From Chrysomallon squamiferum (Eukaryota > Mollusca > Gastropoda > Neomphalida > Peltospiridae), in contig CM022678.1 in the NCBI GenBank assembly GCA_012295275.1, forward strand, positions 16,988,665 to 17,052,664: DNA of 64,000 nt. The letters run 5' to 3'. The position numbers and the translations under genes were made by a program. Positions 11,396 through 23,983 of this stretch are shown here, piece by piece; position 1 is the first letter of the stretch; the number at the start of each line of letters is the position of its first letter. Under the pieces are notes generated by a model. The model was not told the DNA's origin, did no database searches, and saw nothing but the letters and a program-made list of their open reading frames with translations.

Positions 11396-12920
11396 TTACA
11401 TCACTCTCTCTGAAATGACGTTGCATGATAACAACCATTCTAACAGAAGTTGATGAATAAAATTGTACTGCGTCTGTAATGAAAAATAAAAATAATAAAT
11501 TGTGTAAAGAAACACACCTTAAAAAGAAATAAACCTATAAAGAATATACTACAACTACAACAACTACTACTACTACTACTACTACTACTATTACTACTAC
11601 TACTACTACTACTACTACTATTTAGTTACAGTTATATCGACAATATATTTCACTATTCCTGTTACTATGATAAGATTTAAAAAGAAAAAAGTTTCACAAC
11701 AGCAGATAATCCAAAATACTCACAAGAGTTTGCACCATTTGAGTTCGTTGTTTTCTTAAACGTGACACACAACCAAGTACGTTAAGTTTTCCTTCGGTCA
11801 GTACCTGGTCAAGAAGATAATCTATGGCTATGAATGTACCCGTCCTTCCAACGCCATCACTGGAATGAAATAATTTCAGACTGAAATATATTTCAAGAGG
11901 GTAAAACGCAAAATGAAAAAGGACAAGAACAAGCGGGAAAAAGATTATTCTAATATAGATTTCGAAGTATCCTCTGATATATCATTTGCATTTTTTAATA
12001 TAGAGTTGCCTGATTCAAAACAAGAACTGAAAATATCAGTTATTATTTAGACTTTTTCTAATAAAAAATTCAATAGTAAATTAAAAGATAATGAAAAACA
12101 CAAATATAACAACAATTATTTATAATGTTATTATAAAAAATATCTACAAAGATAAAATTAGTATTTAGTATTTTATTTTTAAAAAGTAATAAAAGATATA
12201 GAGACTTATGATTACTGTAATACAACAAATCTAAAGACATATCATGTACTAGTGATTTAATTTATGTTCAACAGATCACGATCTATTCTATCAACAGATA
12301 CATTCTCTACAACTTTCGATTAATAGTTTAAGGAGAAATGGAATTTTGCAAATTAATGTTACTATTTATCTTATTATTTATATTTTATTTTATTTGTTCC
12401 TTGTTTCGTTATTTATTTATTTATTTATTCATTTAATAATCCATTCACTCATTAATAATTTTATTTATTGAACAAGTGATTTCTTTCTTTTCTTCTTCAT
12501 TTGCTTTATTTATTTTATTTTATTCATTTTATTTTTATTTAAGTACAATTGCTCAAAAGAAAACAAAATTTGTAAGAACAGTATAATCCTATACCTGCAG
12601 TGAACTATTAAAGGATGTTCATCCCCCCTATCTCTGAGCCCCCTCACATATAGGATAAAATCAAGCAATGCACGTGAATTGTTTGGCACTTGATTGTCCA
12701 TCCAGTCCATGTAGTGTAATTGTGTCACAGTTCTTGTCAATTCCGGGTTATTTGTCTTAATTCAGAAAAAATAAAAATAAATAAAGAAACAAACAAACAA
12801 GCAAACAAAAAAAACAAACAATCAAATAAATAAATAAATACATTTATGCACATGCATTTATTCACATAGATACATATATATGTTTGTGTGGTTGGAGTGC
12901 GCGTGTGTGCGTGTGTTTCG

Positions 12921-13002
<82 letters not shown>

Positions 13003-13363
13003 TATGAATTTTTGCAATTATTTACAGTACAACGAATAAACTTTAAATGCAACACATATTCAGATTTTTGGTTAAAAACTAAATATGAAGGAACCTTGAA
13101 AATATTAAAAATCCAGAAAGTATGTGTTCGATGAACTTCAATATGTTTCAGTTCGATCATCATATCTTCATATTTCTTACTGATAGTTTCCAAGTCAGGC
13201 CAGTAAAGGGAACATTTTGACTGTAAAATATATTAATAAACACAATTCTTTGTTTCTTATTCTTAAAGAGATACACAAAAATATTTACTTTTAATTTGTT
13301 TATTAATGTTTAAGATATTTTCTTTCTCTGCATCTATCTATATACAAATACAGAGAGACAGAC

Positions 13364-13452
<89 letters not shown>

Positions 13453-14176
13453 CACAAACCTGGTTGTTTTCAATTAAATCTGTAAGCATTACGATATGAG
13501 TAGAGTTGACCTCCCAAACCATTCTCCAGAAATCAGCTGCTGTCTTTTCTGTAGGACCTTGTGCTGCAATGTACCACTTTGATTTGTGATAGCCCTGAAT
13601 TAAAAGTAATATAATTAATGAATTTCAAATGTATATAAATATATAAGTAAATAAACAATCATAATTGGAAGTGCGTGTGTGTGTGTGTGTTTTTGTTTGT
13701 GTATGTAACTGTGTTTCTGTGTGAATGTGTAAATGGGTGTTGGTATGATAAACTGTATGTGTAGTACTATTTTTGTATTTGTTAATAAATATATGAAAAT
13801 TAATGTATGTAATGAATAAAAAAGATTGAATTAAAATTAAATTGAAGAAATTAATAGGAAAGTAAATAAATAAATATAAAATAAATAAATCAATTAATAA
13901 ATCAATAAATAAATCAATAAATAAATCAATCAATAAATAAATAAACTTACATCAATAAAACTAGCGTTGATATAATCTGAACCTGGGATTCCAGGAATAA
14001 ACTCAATCGTCACTCTGTTGTAATCATCTTCTCAAATAATTTAAAACAAAAAGAAACAATAATATTCTTATTAAAGGTGTAAATGCTTAGGATATAATTT
14101 GAGTAAACTTTAGTAAAACTATTTCAAACTTAAAATAAATATAATATATATATATTTCTGTTATTTGTTAATAATG

Positions 14177-14241
<65 letters not shown>

Positions 14242-14621
14242 TAGAAGAAGAAGAAGGAGTTTAGTAATAGCAGTAGTAGCAATAGGAGTAGTAGCTCTAT
14301 TTACAGCAGTGTGATTAATACAGATAGTCTACAAATAATTTCATGTAATATTTAAAATAATTTTTTTATAGAAAATTATGATATCTCTCTTTCAGATAGT
14401 CGAAAAGAGTTTTCGGATTTCAAACACCAGCAACAACAACAACAATAAAAAGTAAAGAAGAATACAACAAACAAAAGACAAGAACAGGCGAGACAGGGAA
14501 AATAACGATATAATTGTTCACCTTTGTACTTACATGGCTTTATAGTCCTGCATCTGTTTTTAGGAACATTTTCTATCTTGTCTGCTATGTTTGTAGAATA
14601 CAAATTTATTTTCTGTAAAAA
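11396..14621 (-). CDS. Gene 2 exons 7-13: single PTP domain
   Basis: Exons at 14534-14621, 13951-14027, 13460-13594, 13095-13220, 12595-12755, 11724-11859 and 11396-11473. In order they give: [33 protein letters not shown] then [21 protein letters not shown] and [49 protein letters not shown]; the split [18 protein letters not shown] with QRTQMVQTL; and [16 protein letters not shown] with the stop after ISERVM. The domain is of normal length and collinear with class I PTPs. Unusual: KNRC for KNRY (pTyr loop), WMD for WPD, CSDG for CSAG, and a tail shortened by a one-base loss relative to gene 5. There is no second PTP domain. Confidence 0.85.
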
Positions 14622-15692
14622 CTGAAAAAGGAACCGTAATTAATGTTTTTATTTCGAATGTTTGTACGGCTGAGAGTTGTGTGTCTGTGATTATACATGA
14701 ATACATAAAAATTCAATTCGATATGTCCGTTGATAAATTATGAATATTATAAATTCTAAAACGACAATAAGTAAATAAATATATCAATTAATTAGTCAGA
14801 AAATGCATTGGTTTTAAGGGAAAATGTTGCCAAATAATTATAATAAAGATAACGATTAATAATTAATCAATAAATAAATAACAATAAAAACAAAACAATA
14901 ATAATAAAAATAGTCATAATAATAATAATAATAATAGTAATAATAATAATAATAACAACAACAACAACAACAATGACAACAAATATTTAAGAAGACAAAA
15001 AAAAACGAAGTAAAACAAAAGCAAGTCCTTACCTGAAATTCTAGATGGAAACCTTTCATCAGACTCATGTTGTACACATATGTGTGAAAATGTTTAATAT
15101 CAACACTTTCATCTTCCTCGGACTCTAGAAGCGGCACGACATCGTCCGCGTTCTTTGCATCTTTAGATGTTAGATGTTTGTAATAGATTGTTTCATAGGA
15201 AGTATCGTTTTCGATTTCGCATTCTTCAGCCTCGTTCTGAGGAACGTTTGAAGAAATTCCTGTGCTATTATTAAGACTTGATAGCATTGAATCATCTATG
15301 TACTCGTAACGATGACTATCATTGTCATCATCGTTTTCATCATAGGTGATCACTATGCCATCAGCAGCTGAGGGATGAGATGGATTGCTATGGCAACGGA
15401 ATCCAACCGTAGCATCTAATGACGTGTTGGAACTGCTGTGCCAAGTTGCTAAAGTTAATAAAATCATTCAAGCAATGAATCATCATTTCTTTCACGACGT
15501 CTTGTCATAGTTTAACATTAACTGTTAATATTAAGAGTTTTGTAACTACTAACCTCTACGTCACAACATTAGCATAAAAATATTGAAATACTTCTCATTA
15601 TTTCAAATACTAAATATTATCATCATCGCCATAAAATAGTAATACTATTTACTACTGCTACTACTACTACTACAGTTATTATTATTATTATC

Positions 15693-15749
<57 letters not shown>

Positions 15750-16224
15750 TGTATTACTATTATTATTATTATTATAGGTGATGCAGTTTCTTCTTACTGT
15801 TGTGTGATGATGGAGGTGATGGTGGTGGTGACGGTTGTTGTTGTTTTGTCTTGGTGTGTATGTGTGTGTGCGGGATGAATTTTTTGGTTTTTGTTCTATT
15901 TCTTGTTTTAATAGTGTTACTAGTGCCGTTATTGGTATTATTGCTATCACAATCATTATATCGTAATTAATTAAATTACAAAACCTGTTTGCATTTCCAC
16001 GTGTTGTATCTGGTTAATACGAGTTCGAATGAGACTTTCCATACGTCGTCGTGCACGTCGCTGTTTCTTTTTAGATCTTTTCTTCCTTTTTCTAGATACG
16101 GAAATTGAAAGATTAATCTATAATCAGAACTGTTATTGCTATTAGTGTCATCACTGCACTAAAGGAATTTTTATTATTGTTATTTTTTATTTTTTCCTTT
16201 TTGTTAATATTTCTTGTTTTGTTG

Positions 16225-16302
<78 letters not shown>

Positions 16303-19300
16303 TTATTATTATTATTGTTGTTGTTGTTATAGTAAACAAAATCATTAATATTATTTTCATTAATGCCATCATCATCGTTATTACTATTGTAATTATCATC
16401 ACTGACAATACCATTATGATTTTAGCTGTTGTTATTGTTATTATTATTATTATTATTATTGTTGTTGTTGTTATAGTAAACAAAATCATTAATATTATTT
16501 TCATTAATGCCATCATCATTGTTATTACTATTGTAATTATCATCACTGACAATACCATCATGATTTTAGCTGTTGTTATTGTTATTATTATTATTATTAT
16601 TATTGTTATTATTATTATTATTAACTACAGTGTGGAATATTTAACATATTCAGCTTCCTGTGGCTATTTTTGTTACCGTTCTGAAAATATGCACATAATA
16701 ATATTAATAATAATAATATAATAATAATAATAATAATAACAACAACACTAATAATTATAATATTAATAAATAAATAAATAATGAAATGAATAATGAAATA
16801 AAATAAAATAATACCTCAAAATAAACCACACAGCTAAAGAAATCGACAACAAAATCGAAAAAGTTATCACTCCATACATAACTGTCCACCCGTCAAAGTA
16901 GAACTTCACTGAAAAAAAAAAATAAAAAAAAGAGAAAAAAATATATATATAAGTATTTAGTTAAAATATCAAGTATTACACTGAAATGTACATAACGAAG
17001 CAATCAGGTAATAGCTATCACAGTAGTTAACCAATCAGAAATTAACTGTCACTGTAGATAACAAGTCAGAAACTGGTATCAAAATAGCAGGTATGTATGT
17101 ATGTATTTACGTATATTGAATACTTACATTCGTTGTGCCTATTATTTGAAGGCGAAATGCAGATCCCATTAGCATCACATACAGCGCAGTTGTCACTGCA
17201 TCGATTTGAGCAAGTCGGTCCATAGAACGACTTTACACATCCGTCTACACACGTTCTGTTGTTCTGATGGCATGCACTTACCAGACAGGTAGCGGGACAT
17301 GAATTGTCACAGTAGATACCATGGTAACCGGAAATACAGCCATGAAGACATCGTCCTGAAAGCTGATGACATGATCCTTTACAATTCCTAGGACAGAAAT
17401 CGCTGCAATGTTCTCCCTTTCTTCCGCTGACACAAACCGCCCTGCACTCAACATAATCGGAGATATTTTCACACCGAACACTTCGACAATATGAGCCACA
17501 AGAATAGTTGCAAAATGGCCCATAAATATCAGAGTCGCTGCATCCGTTTTTTACATTTCCCACTTGTGCGATCACACGTAGAATTCAGACAACGCAGAGG
17601 ACAGATTTTGTCGCAAGTGTCTCCGTAATATTCACCAGAAACGCAGCCATCAGTACACGATCCGTTTTCCCTATTACATACCTGATGTAGACAGTTCGCG
17701 CTGCATTTCTCTGAGCAGTCCATTCCGAAAAACACATCTTTGCAACCTAGAGAGCATTGCCCGGTTCTATTACACGAATTTTTTAGACAGTTATATGAAC
17801 AATGAAACTCACAAGTTTGACCCCACGATCCATCTGGGCATTCTGAACACTCTCCAGTCTTTTTGTTCCAGACTTTGTCGTTACATTGCTTTGGACACAC
17901 TTTGTCGCACTTTGGACCAAAAAACCCAGCAGAACAGGGACCGATGCAGTCACCTTTGTCGTCGATTTTATTACAGTGCTGCTGACAACGTGGTCCAGAG
18001 AATCCAGAAGGACAACGTTCACAATCACCCGTCCATTTGTAACATATTCTATCCAAGCATCTGTCACTACAGGTCTTATCACAATCTCTACCATGTGTTT
18101 TGTTACTGGAACAAAATATATTACATTTTTCTTTGTAACTTGGTGAATGTTTTGTGTCTTTGACAGAACAGGAAAGACAGCTGTCGCCATCAGCATGGTA
18201 ATAACCTTCTGAACACCCTTCATCTAAAAATAGAATTACTCGTATTAATTTACAGGGAATTAGACGAGGCTGTGTGTGCACTTCTACCACATTTGCAGTA
18301 ATTAAAAGATAAACTGAGAGACTAGATACAAGGATTGAGAGCTCGAGTAAATGAAATTAACCATGTTGACTTACTGAAATTAAAAGAGAAATAATTTGTC
18401 TCAGTATGTATGCTTAGAAAAAGAAAAATCGTTATATTTATTAACACAAATTAAAAATGTTCATGTTTTTGTGACTGTGTTGTATTTGGTGTGTACATGT
18501 TCGTATGTGTACAGTCACATAATTAAACTGCCAGCCGTTACGTCCTATATATCTGTCATTTCAAGTATATGCAGTATACTCGTATACGAAGTATTACGTG
18601 TATCCATGAATCGTATCTTAACATATCTGTAACCTGAACACATTTCCTACTTATACAAGCTATCCTGCCTAATACATAGCTTTCCTTTGTATGCTATTAT
18701 CTATCATCCCTATCTATCATGGGTATCTATCCTATCTAAAATATGTCTACTTTCATGGAATTCAGAATAACATATCTAGTGTGCTTGTTTTCTGCATACA
18801 TATCTTCCTGATACGTGCGTTCATATGTGGTAACTGTTCTAGCTGACATGTGTATGATTCTTCTATCCTAGTTAACTATCAATATTTAACATACCAAATA
18901 GTCTGTGTATCTGTGCTTACATAATACAACTATCCTCTATATATTTATATTTTTACTAGCATATCAACTGTTTTGTGTATATGTTCTTAGTTAACACATG
19001 ATCTGTCATATATATCTATCCGGCTACTATTGATTCTGCTATCCTGCAACCGTGATAAATTTACCTGTACAAACGTGACAAGTCTTCAAACAGTCCATTT
19101 CCGTTTCGTGTTCATTGCAGATTTCAACGGTACATAACTCTGATTTGTCAAAACATCTGAAACACTCAACTGAAACTGAAGAAGTTGAAAAAAAAAACTT
19201 TATATGAAATAGTGTTCACAACGTAATTGTATACATACAAACATAGAAATATACACACCCATACAAACATGCTAATTAACACACACATATTGTATATACT

Positions 19301-22300
19301 TACATTGTAAAATGAACATACATATATACATACATACACACGCTAGAGTGCAAATATGTATGCGGTGTAAAAAAATATATATGCATATATATTTTATTTT
19401 TCTAAACTTTTATTTGGTCTCCATAACAGACTTGTTCAGTTACCATACAAATTATTGTCATTAAGTTGATAGTTGACGAATCCCGAATCGCTACGTTTAA
19501 CACGACCGTTATTGCAATTAACAAAAAATAAATTTTGCTTAAACCAACTAAATTTTACGATTTAAAGCGTTGAATTATATTTAAACGTATAGACATACGA
19601 ATTTGTTTCTTTTTTCTTTTTCTTTTTCTAAAATTCTTTTTATTATTATTATTATTTTTTTTTTATTATTTAGTTTGTTTTTTATTTTTTATTTTTTTTT
19701 TTTTTGATAATAAGAGATCCTATGGGATTGACATCAAACAAATCGTGGGTCACCCTAAGTTGGAAACCTATAAACCTAGTCAAGTGATTTCCAAAATTGT
19801 GAAATCTGTATTTTTTAACTTTTCTGTTAAATAATTGACAGGCATATACATTAAAAGAAGAAGAAATAAAAGGGCTTTACATAACTTGGGGCTTCTGCGA
19901 TCTACCACTAAAGGCAAAGCGTCCACAGTAGTCAGATCAAACGCCTACTGATGGACTCTAGTGCAAAAGTTAACGACCTCTCGTTTAGAGCAAAAGGATA
20001 CGTCCTGTACGTCATGACGTCACTGCTCCAGATATGTTTAAACTACTTATTGCTTGTGATCAAAAATGTCCTTTGATCTCCATAACTGATTCACTTAACA
20101 TACAAATTATTGTCATGAAGTTGACAGTTAACGAATCCCAAATTATTATGTTTAACATGACCTTGATTGTAATTAACAAAAATAAATTTTGCTTAAACGA
20201 ATTAAATGTATTATTGCATGCTAAAATTTATATTTAAACGTATAGACCAACATAAGTTAGGATAATGTTTGGAGGTAAATGAGTGTTTAGAGGCTCCTAC
20301 ATGTGTGTAACTTTGTGGTTGCTTTAAGCTTCAATTTCACTATGTTTTACTATATATCGAATATTTAGTTTTCCAATGATATATTAATGGAAAGCGTCTA
20401 ATGAAATAGTGAAGAAACTTTACTAAAACAAAAAAAGTATAACGAAAAGGTAATTAATTATATAAAAAGTAAGAGTCTGAAGAAGATTTCTAAGTTATTT
20501 AATTTAGGAACACTAAGAACGGGAAATAAATTCTACGGCTCCATGTATTTTTATACCAAACATCCCGATTAGGTGACAGCTGTTTTTTAATAATCAGAAG
20601 TACGTACTTTTCGGAGCCGAGTCTACATGTGCAATATTGTATTTGTCTATGTTATAAATTGTGTGGGATGTAGAATTATATATCATTTATTTATAAAAAT
20701 ATCTACCAAGTTTACAGTTTAATTATCTGGATATTATATTTCCCTCTCCCACTTTTCTAATTAAGGTGTCAGGTTATTTTTAACTCAATACAAATAATTT
20801 ATTTTATGTGGCCTAAACATTAAATGTTTCAATATCAGAAAGAAAGACAAGCACGCGAGTACTCTCATACACACAAACACGAGCGCTCGCACACTCACAC
20901 GATAATAATAATAAAAAAAAAAAAAAAAAACACCACTATAATACAGTAATTGCCGAGGACATTTTTAATTCGACTTCAGTCCGCATGAATCGGATTTCTC
21001 AGTGTAGTTGTAAATTCGTGAGCGAGAAAGTTATTGGAGTTGCAGTATCTGCTCTACTATACGTAACACACTATCTTAAAATGTTAAATAGTTTAAACGA
21101 AAAAATAAAATAACAAATATCACCGACAACTTAAACTTATCCAAAAAGTACTAGAACGAATATCATTTGTGCTTTCTTCGGCCCCTATCTATAGCTTCAG
21201 TTTCTTTGTAGCTTATGGGGAACAGATCGTATTTAAAAATAAACATGTTTTTTTCCTCATATCTGTACAATGACATATGTCTATATTTAGAATAGAAGTC
21301 GTGTCAGGCCGGAAAATGTTTCCTTTACTCGAGAAGAGGTCATGGATACCGGTAAAAAGACATCGCCTACATATTTTTAAACTGTGCTCACTGTTGTTAA
21401 TTAAAATTAGATTGGCGGGGGAGGGGGAAATTACAGACCTATTACCTTTATTTTTACTACTTTCTTAAACAATAGATTAAATTTGTATCTTGAAATGATA
21501 TACTATTTCACATCCAAGAAGCATTTAGGAAGGATTATTGTACAAATGACCACGTTTACAGATTATGTGGATAATAAAATCGAAATTATTATTGAATGTG
21601 CACAAAAAAAACAACTTGAATTGATCTCCATAACTGACTTCTTCAAATACTACACAAATTGTTGTCATTAAGTTGTTAACTAACGAATCGCGAATCACTA
21701 TGCTTAACGCAACGTTCATTGTAATTAACGAATATACATTTTGCATTAATCAACTAATTGTTATTATTGTATGCTTTAAATTCTACTTGGATGCGTGTCA
21801 GTGTTTTGAGACTGGTACACTACCAAGTCGCTGCCGAAAATCGCTGTGGCTTTTGAAGACAAAACGGCCACAGTAATCAGTCAAACGGCTGCGCATGGGC
21901 ACTAACGACAAGGTCAGCGACCTCTGCTATAGAGAAAAGGTATACATCCTATATGTAATGAAGTCACGGCTACAGAAAAAGAAACAGCTCCCAGGTATTT
22001 TTATAGTGTAATCAGTGTTGTAAATAAAATTAAAAGGCAGGCGAGGGTAAACATTACATCTATTAATTAGTGTGTTAAACAATAGATTAAAACTGTATCT
22101 TGTAGTGTTATACTAATTGAAGTTCAAGCAGGATTTAGGAATTCTAAAAAAAGTGTTTGAGTCTGTGTTTTCCTGTCCAAATTTTCTCATTTGCGTGTCA
22201 AATTATTTTAACACAATACAAATGAAGTAATTTATTTTAAGTGTGTTTAACATAATTCAGGCACAACACACGTGCACAATCAAACACATTTTTCAAGAAT

Positions 22301-22381
22301 TCAAATAAACTTACCTGTCTGTGTTAAAAGAAACAGCAGAATTATTACCGAGGACATTTTTAATTCAACTTCCGTCCGCAT
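11396..22381 (-). CDS. Gene 2: EGF/ShKT receptor-type PTP-like protein, 13 exons
   Basis: Exons: 22315-22381, 19065-19169, 17128-18223, 16815-16908, 15985-16091, 15033-15448, 14534-14621, 13951-14027, 13460-13594, 13095-13220, 12595-12755, 11724-11859, 11396-11473. Every junction is GT-AG with matching phase. The coding sum is 2686 bases, one more than 895 codons; the extra base is in the T-run at 17547-17552 of exon 3. Domains of the roughly 894-residue product: signal peptide, ShKT-like module (about 23-57), EGF-like modules (about 58-422), membrane helix (about 430-450), polybasic stretch, acidic linker, PTP domain (about 630-880). The PTP has [23 protein letters not shown] in place of [13 protein letters not shown] and QTLTQY. 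It is the most complete copy. If the extra base is real, the protein would stop shortly after it, inside the ectodomain. Confidence 0.8.
11474..13950. repeat. Introns 8-12 of gene 2 with CTA, GA and TTTA tracts
   Basis: Non-exonic parts hold (CTA)n at about 11560-11620, long AT-rich introns, (GA)n at about 12926-13000 in intron 10 and at 13372-13447 in intron 9, and (AAATAAATC)-type repeats at 13865-13945. The 13372-13447 GA tract ends 13 bases from the exon 9 donor, so the coding strand reads a CT run right after GTTTGTG. Confidence 0.75.
15033..15448 (-). CDS. Gene 2 exon 6: acidic, tyrosine-bearing juxtamembrane exon
   Basis: A 416-base exon, acceptor CTTTAG, donor TTTCAG/GTAAGG. It starts [10 protein letters not shown], contains [20 protein letters not shown], an acidic [18 protein letters not shown] region, and ends [15 protein letters not shown], the start of the PTP fold. 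Several Tyr in acidic surroundings (YEYIDD, YETIYY) are candidate phosphorylation sites; this is inference. Confidence 0.8.
15449..16814. repeat. Introns 4-5 of gene 2: TTA/ATC tracts and a 144-bp tandem duplication
   Basis: (TTA)n at about 15670-15775, (ATC)n/(TTA)n at 16224-16315, and a direct duplication with period about 144 bp (about 16317-16460 and 16461-16604) beginning GTTGTTGTTGTTATAGTAAA. Exon 5 lies between the two introns. Confidence 0.7.
15985..16091 (-). CDS. Gene 2 exon 5: polybasic juxtamembrane segment
   Basis: A 107-base exon, acceptor TATCTAG, donor ACAG/GTTTTG. It begins [20 protein letters not shown] and ends [10 protein letters not shown]. Fifteen of the first 17 residues (counting the Arg completed across the junction) are Lys or Arg. 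Topologically this is the stop-transfer segment; it also fits a nuclear-localisation-like cluster. Confidence 0.8.
16815..16908 (-). CDS. Gene 2 exon 4: transmembrane helix
   Basis: A 94-base exon with TTTTTTCAG acceptor and AG/GTATTA donor. It encodes [20 protein letters not shown] followed by [11 protein letters not shown] single helix of about 22 residues crosses the membrane once and separates the EGF-like region from the basic cytoplasmic exon. Confidence 0.8.
17128..18223 (-). CDS. Gene 2 exon 3: EGF-like repeat ectodomain exon
   Basis: One exon encodes the whole EGF-like region, from [16 protein letters not shown] to SPSNNRHNE. About ten modules with the MEGF/laminin-type cysteine pattern follow each other without spacers. 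The DKVCNKKTG segment of the sisters reads DKVWNKKTG here, so one disulfide partner is missing. At 17547-17552 six T (six A on the coding strand) replace the TTCTT of other copies, a net +1. The exon length, 1096, equals 364 codons plus boundary bases plus one, so this is the only frame problem. The downstream part ([13 protein letters not shown] to the end) is open in the restored frame. Confidence 0.8.
19065..19169 (-). CDS. Gene 2 exon 2: ShKT-like module
   Basis: A 105-base exon in phase 1-1, acceptor TTTCAG, donor ACAG/GTAAAT. It reads [12 protein letters not shown]...[12 protein letters not shown] then LKTCHVCTG. It has the six family cysteines plus one extra cysteine near the start (ECF), unique among the copies; this leaves an odd cysteine number. 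Confidence 0.75.
19170..22314. repeat. Intron 1 of gene 2: dispersed repeats and a dead exon 1 copy
   Basis: No functional exon seen. Contains the AGCTTAGGGC/AAGGCAAAGC repeat at about 19870-20030 with a perfect TGACGTCA at 20015-20022, a second copy near 21835-21985, T-rich tracts at 19610-19705, CA-rich DNA near 20840-20900, and a degraded first exon at 20931-20996 listed separately. Confidence 0.6.
20931..20996 (-). pseudogene. Degenerate duplicate of exon 1 within gene 2
   Basis: On the minus strand it reads [16 protein letters not shown] and then a TAG stop, followed by a poly-A/T run instead of a splice donor. Its upstream flank (AATTCGTGAGCGAGAAAGTT and a CTATATTTAG at 21281-21290) is the same as that of the working exon 1. 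A whole 5' end was therefore duplicated about 1.4 kb inside the gene. Confidence 0.65.
22315..22381 (-). CDS. Gene 2 exon 1: signal peptide
   Basis: ATG at 22379-22381; reads [20 protein letters not shown] and ends QTG in phase 1 at ACAG/GTAAGT. The hydrophobic core [10 protein letters not shown] suits a cleaved signal peptide. The start is three bases further out than in genes 1, 3 and 5 (CGG inserted after ATG), as in gene 4. Confidence 0.75.
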
Positions 22382-22720
22382 GAATCGGGTATCTCAACGT
22401 TCTTGTAAATTCGTGAGCAAGAAAGTTATTCCAGTTCCCAGTATCTGTTCTTCTATACATAATACATAATCTTCACATGTTAAATATTTAAAGAAGAAAG
22501 CAAAAATACTTATATTTGTCCTGTTGTTTGTGGTCTCTTTTCCCCAATCGAGAGTTTCAGTTTCCTTGTACGTCATGGAATAAAAATAGACATTGTTTCA
22601 TACTGACAGTGACGTGTGTCTATGTTTAGAATAGAGATCGTACTATACGGAAATATTTCCTTTGTATATACGTACGAATGCAGATGCATTGATACATAAG
22701 TAAATACAAGTAAAGTCTAC
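22382..22720 (-). promoter_or_regulatory. 5' flank of gene 2 (candidate promoter)
   Basis: Conserved block upstream of exon 1, with AATTCGTGAGCAAGAAAGTT, ACATGTTAAATATTTAAA and, at about 22620-22629, CTATGTTTAG, a one-base variant of the CTATATTTAG element of the other copies. Promoter function is inferred. Confidence 0.35.

Positions 22721-23983
<1,263 letters not shown>

Noticed and set aside
12880-13193. Long open frames of Ser-Leu or Arg-Glu repeats over the GA/CT tracts (also near 22864, 33630, 44545, 46234, 47762, 49197, 57836)
   Set aside because: They are translations of dinucleotide repeats; open frames arise automatically and have no other coding feature.
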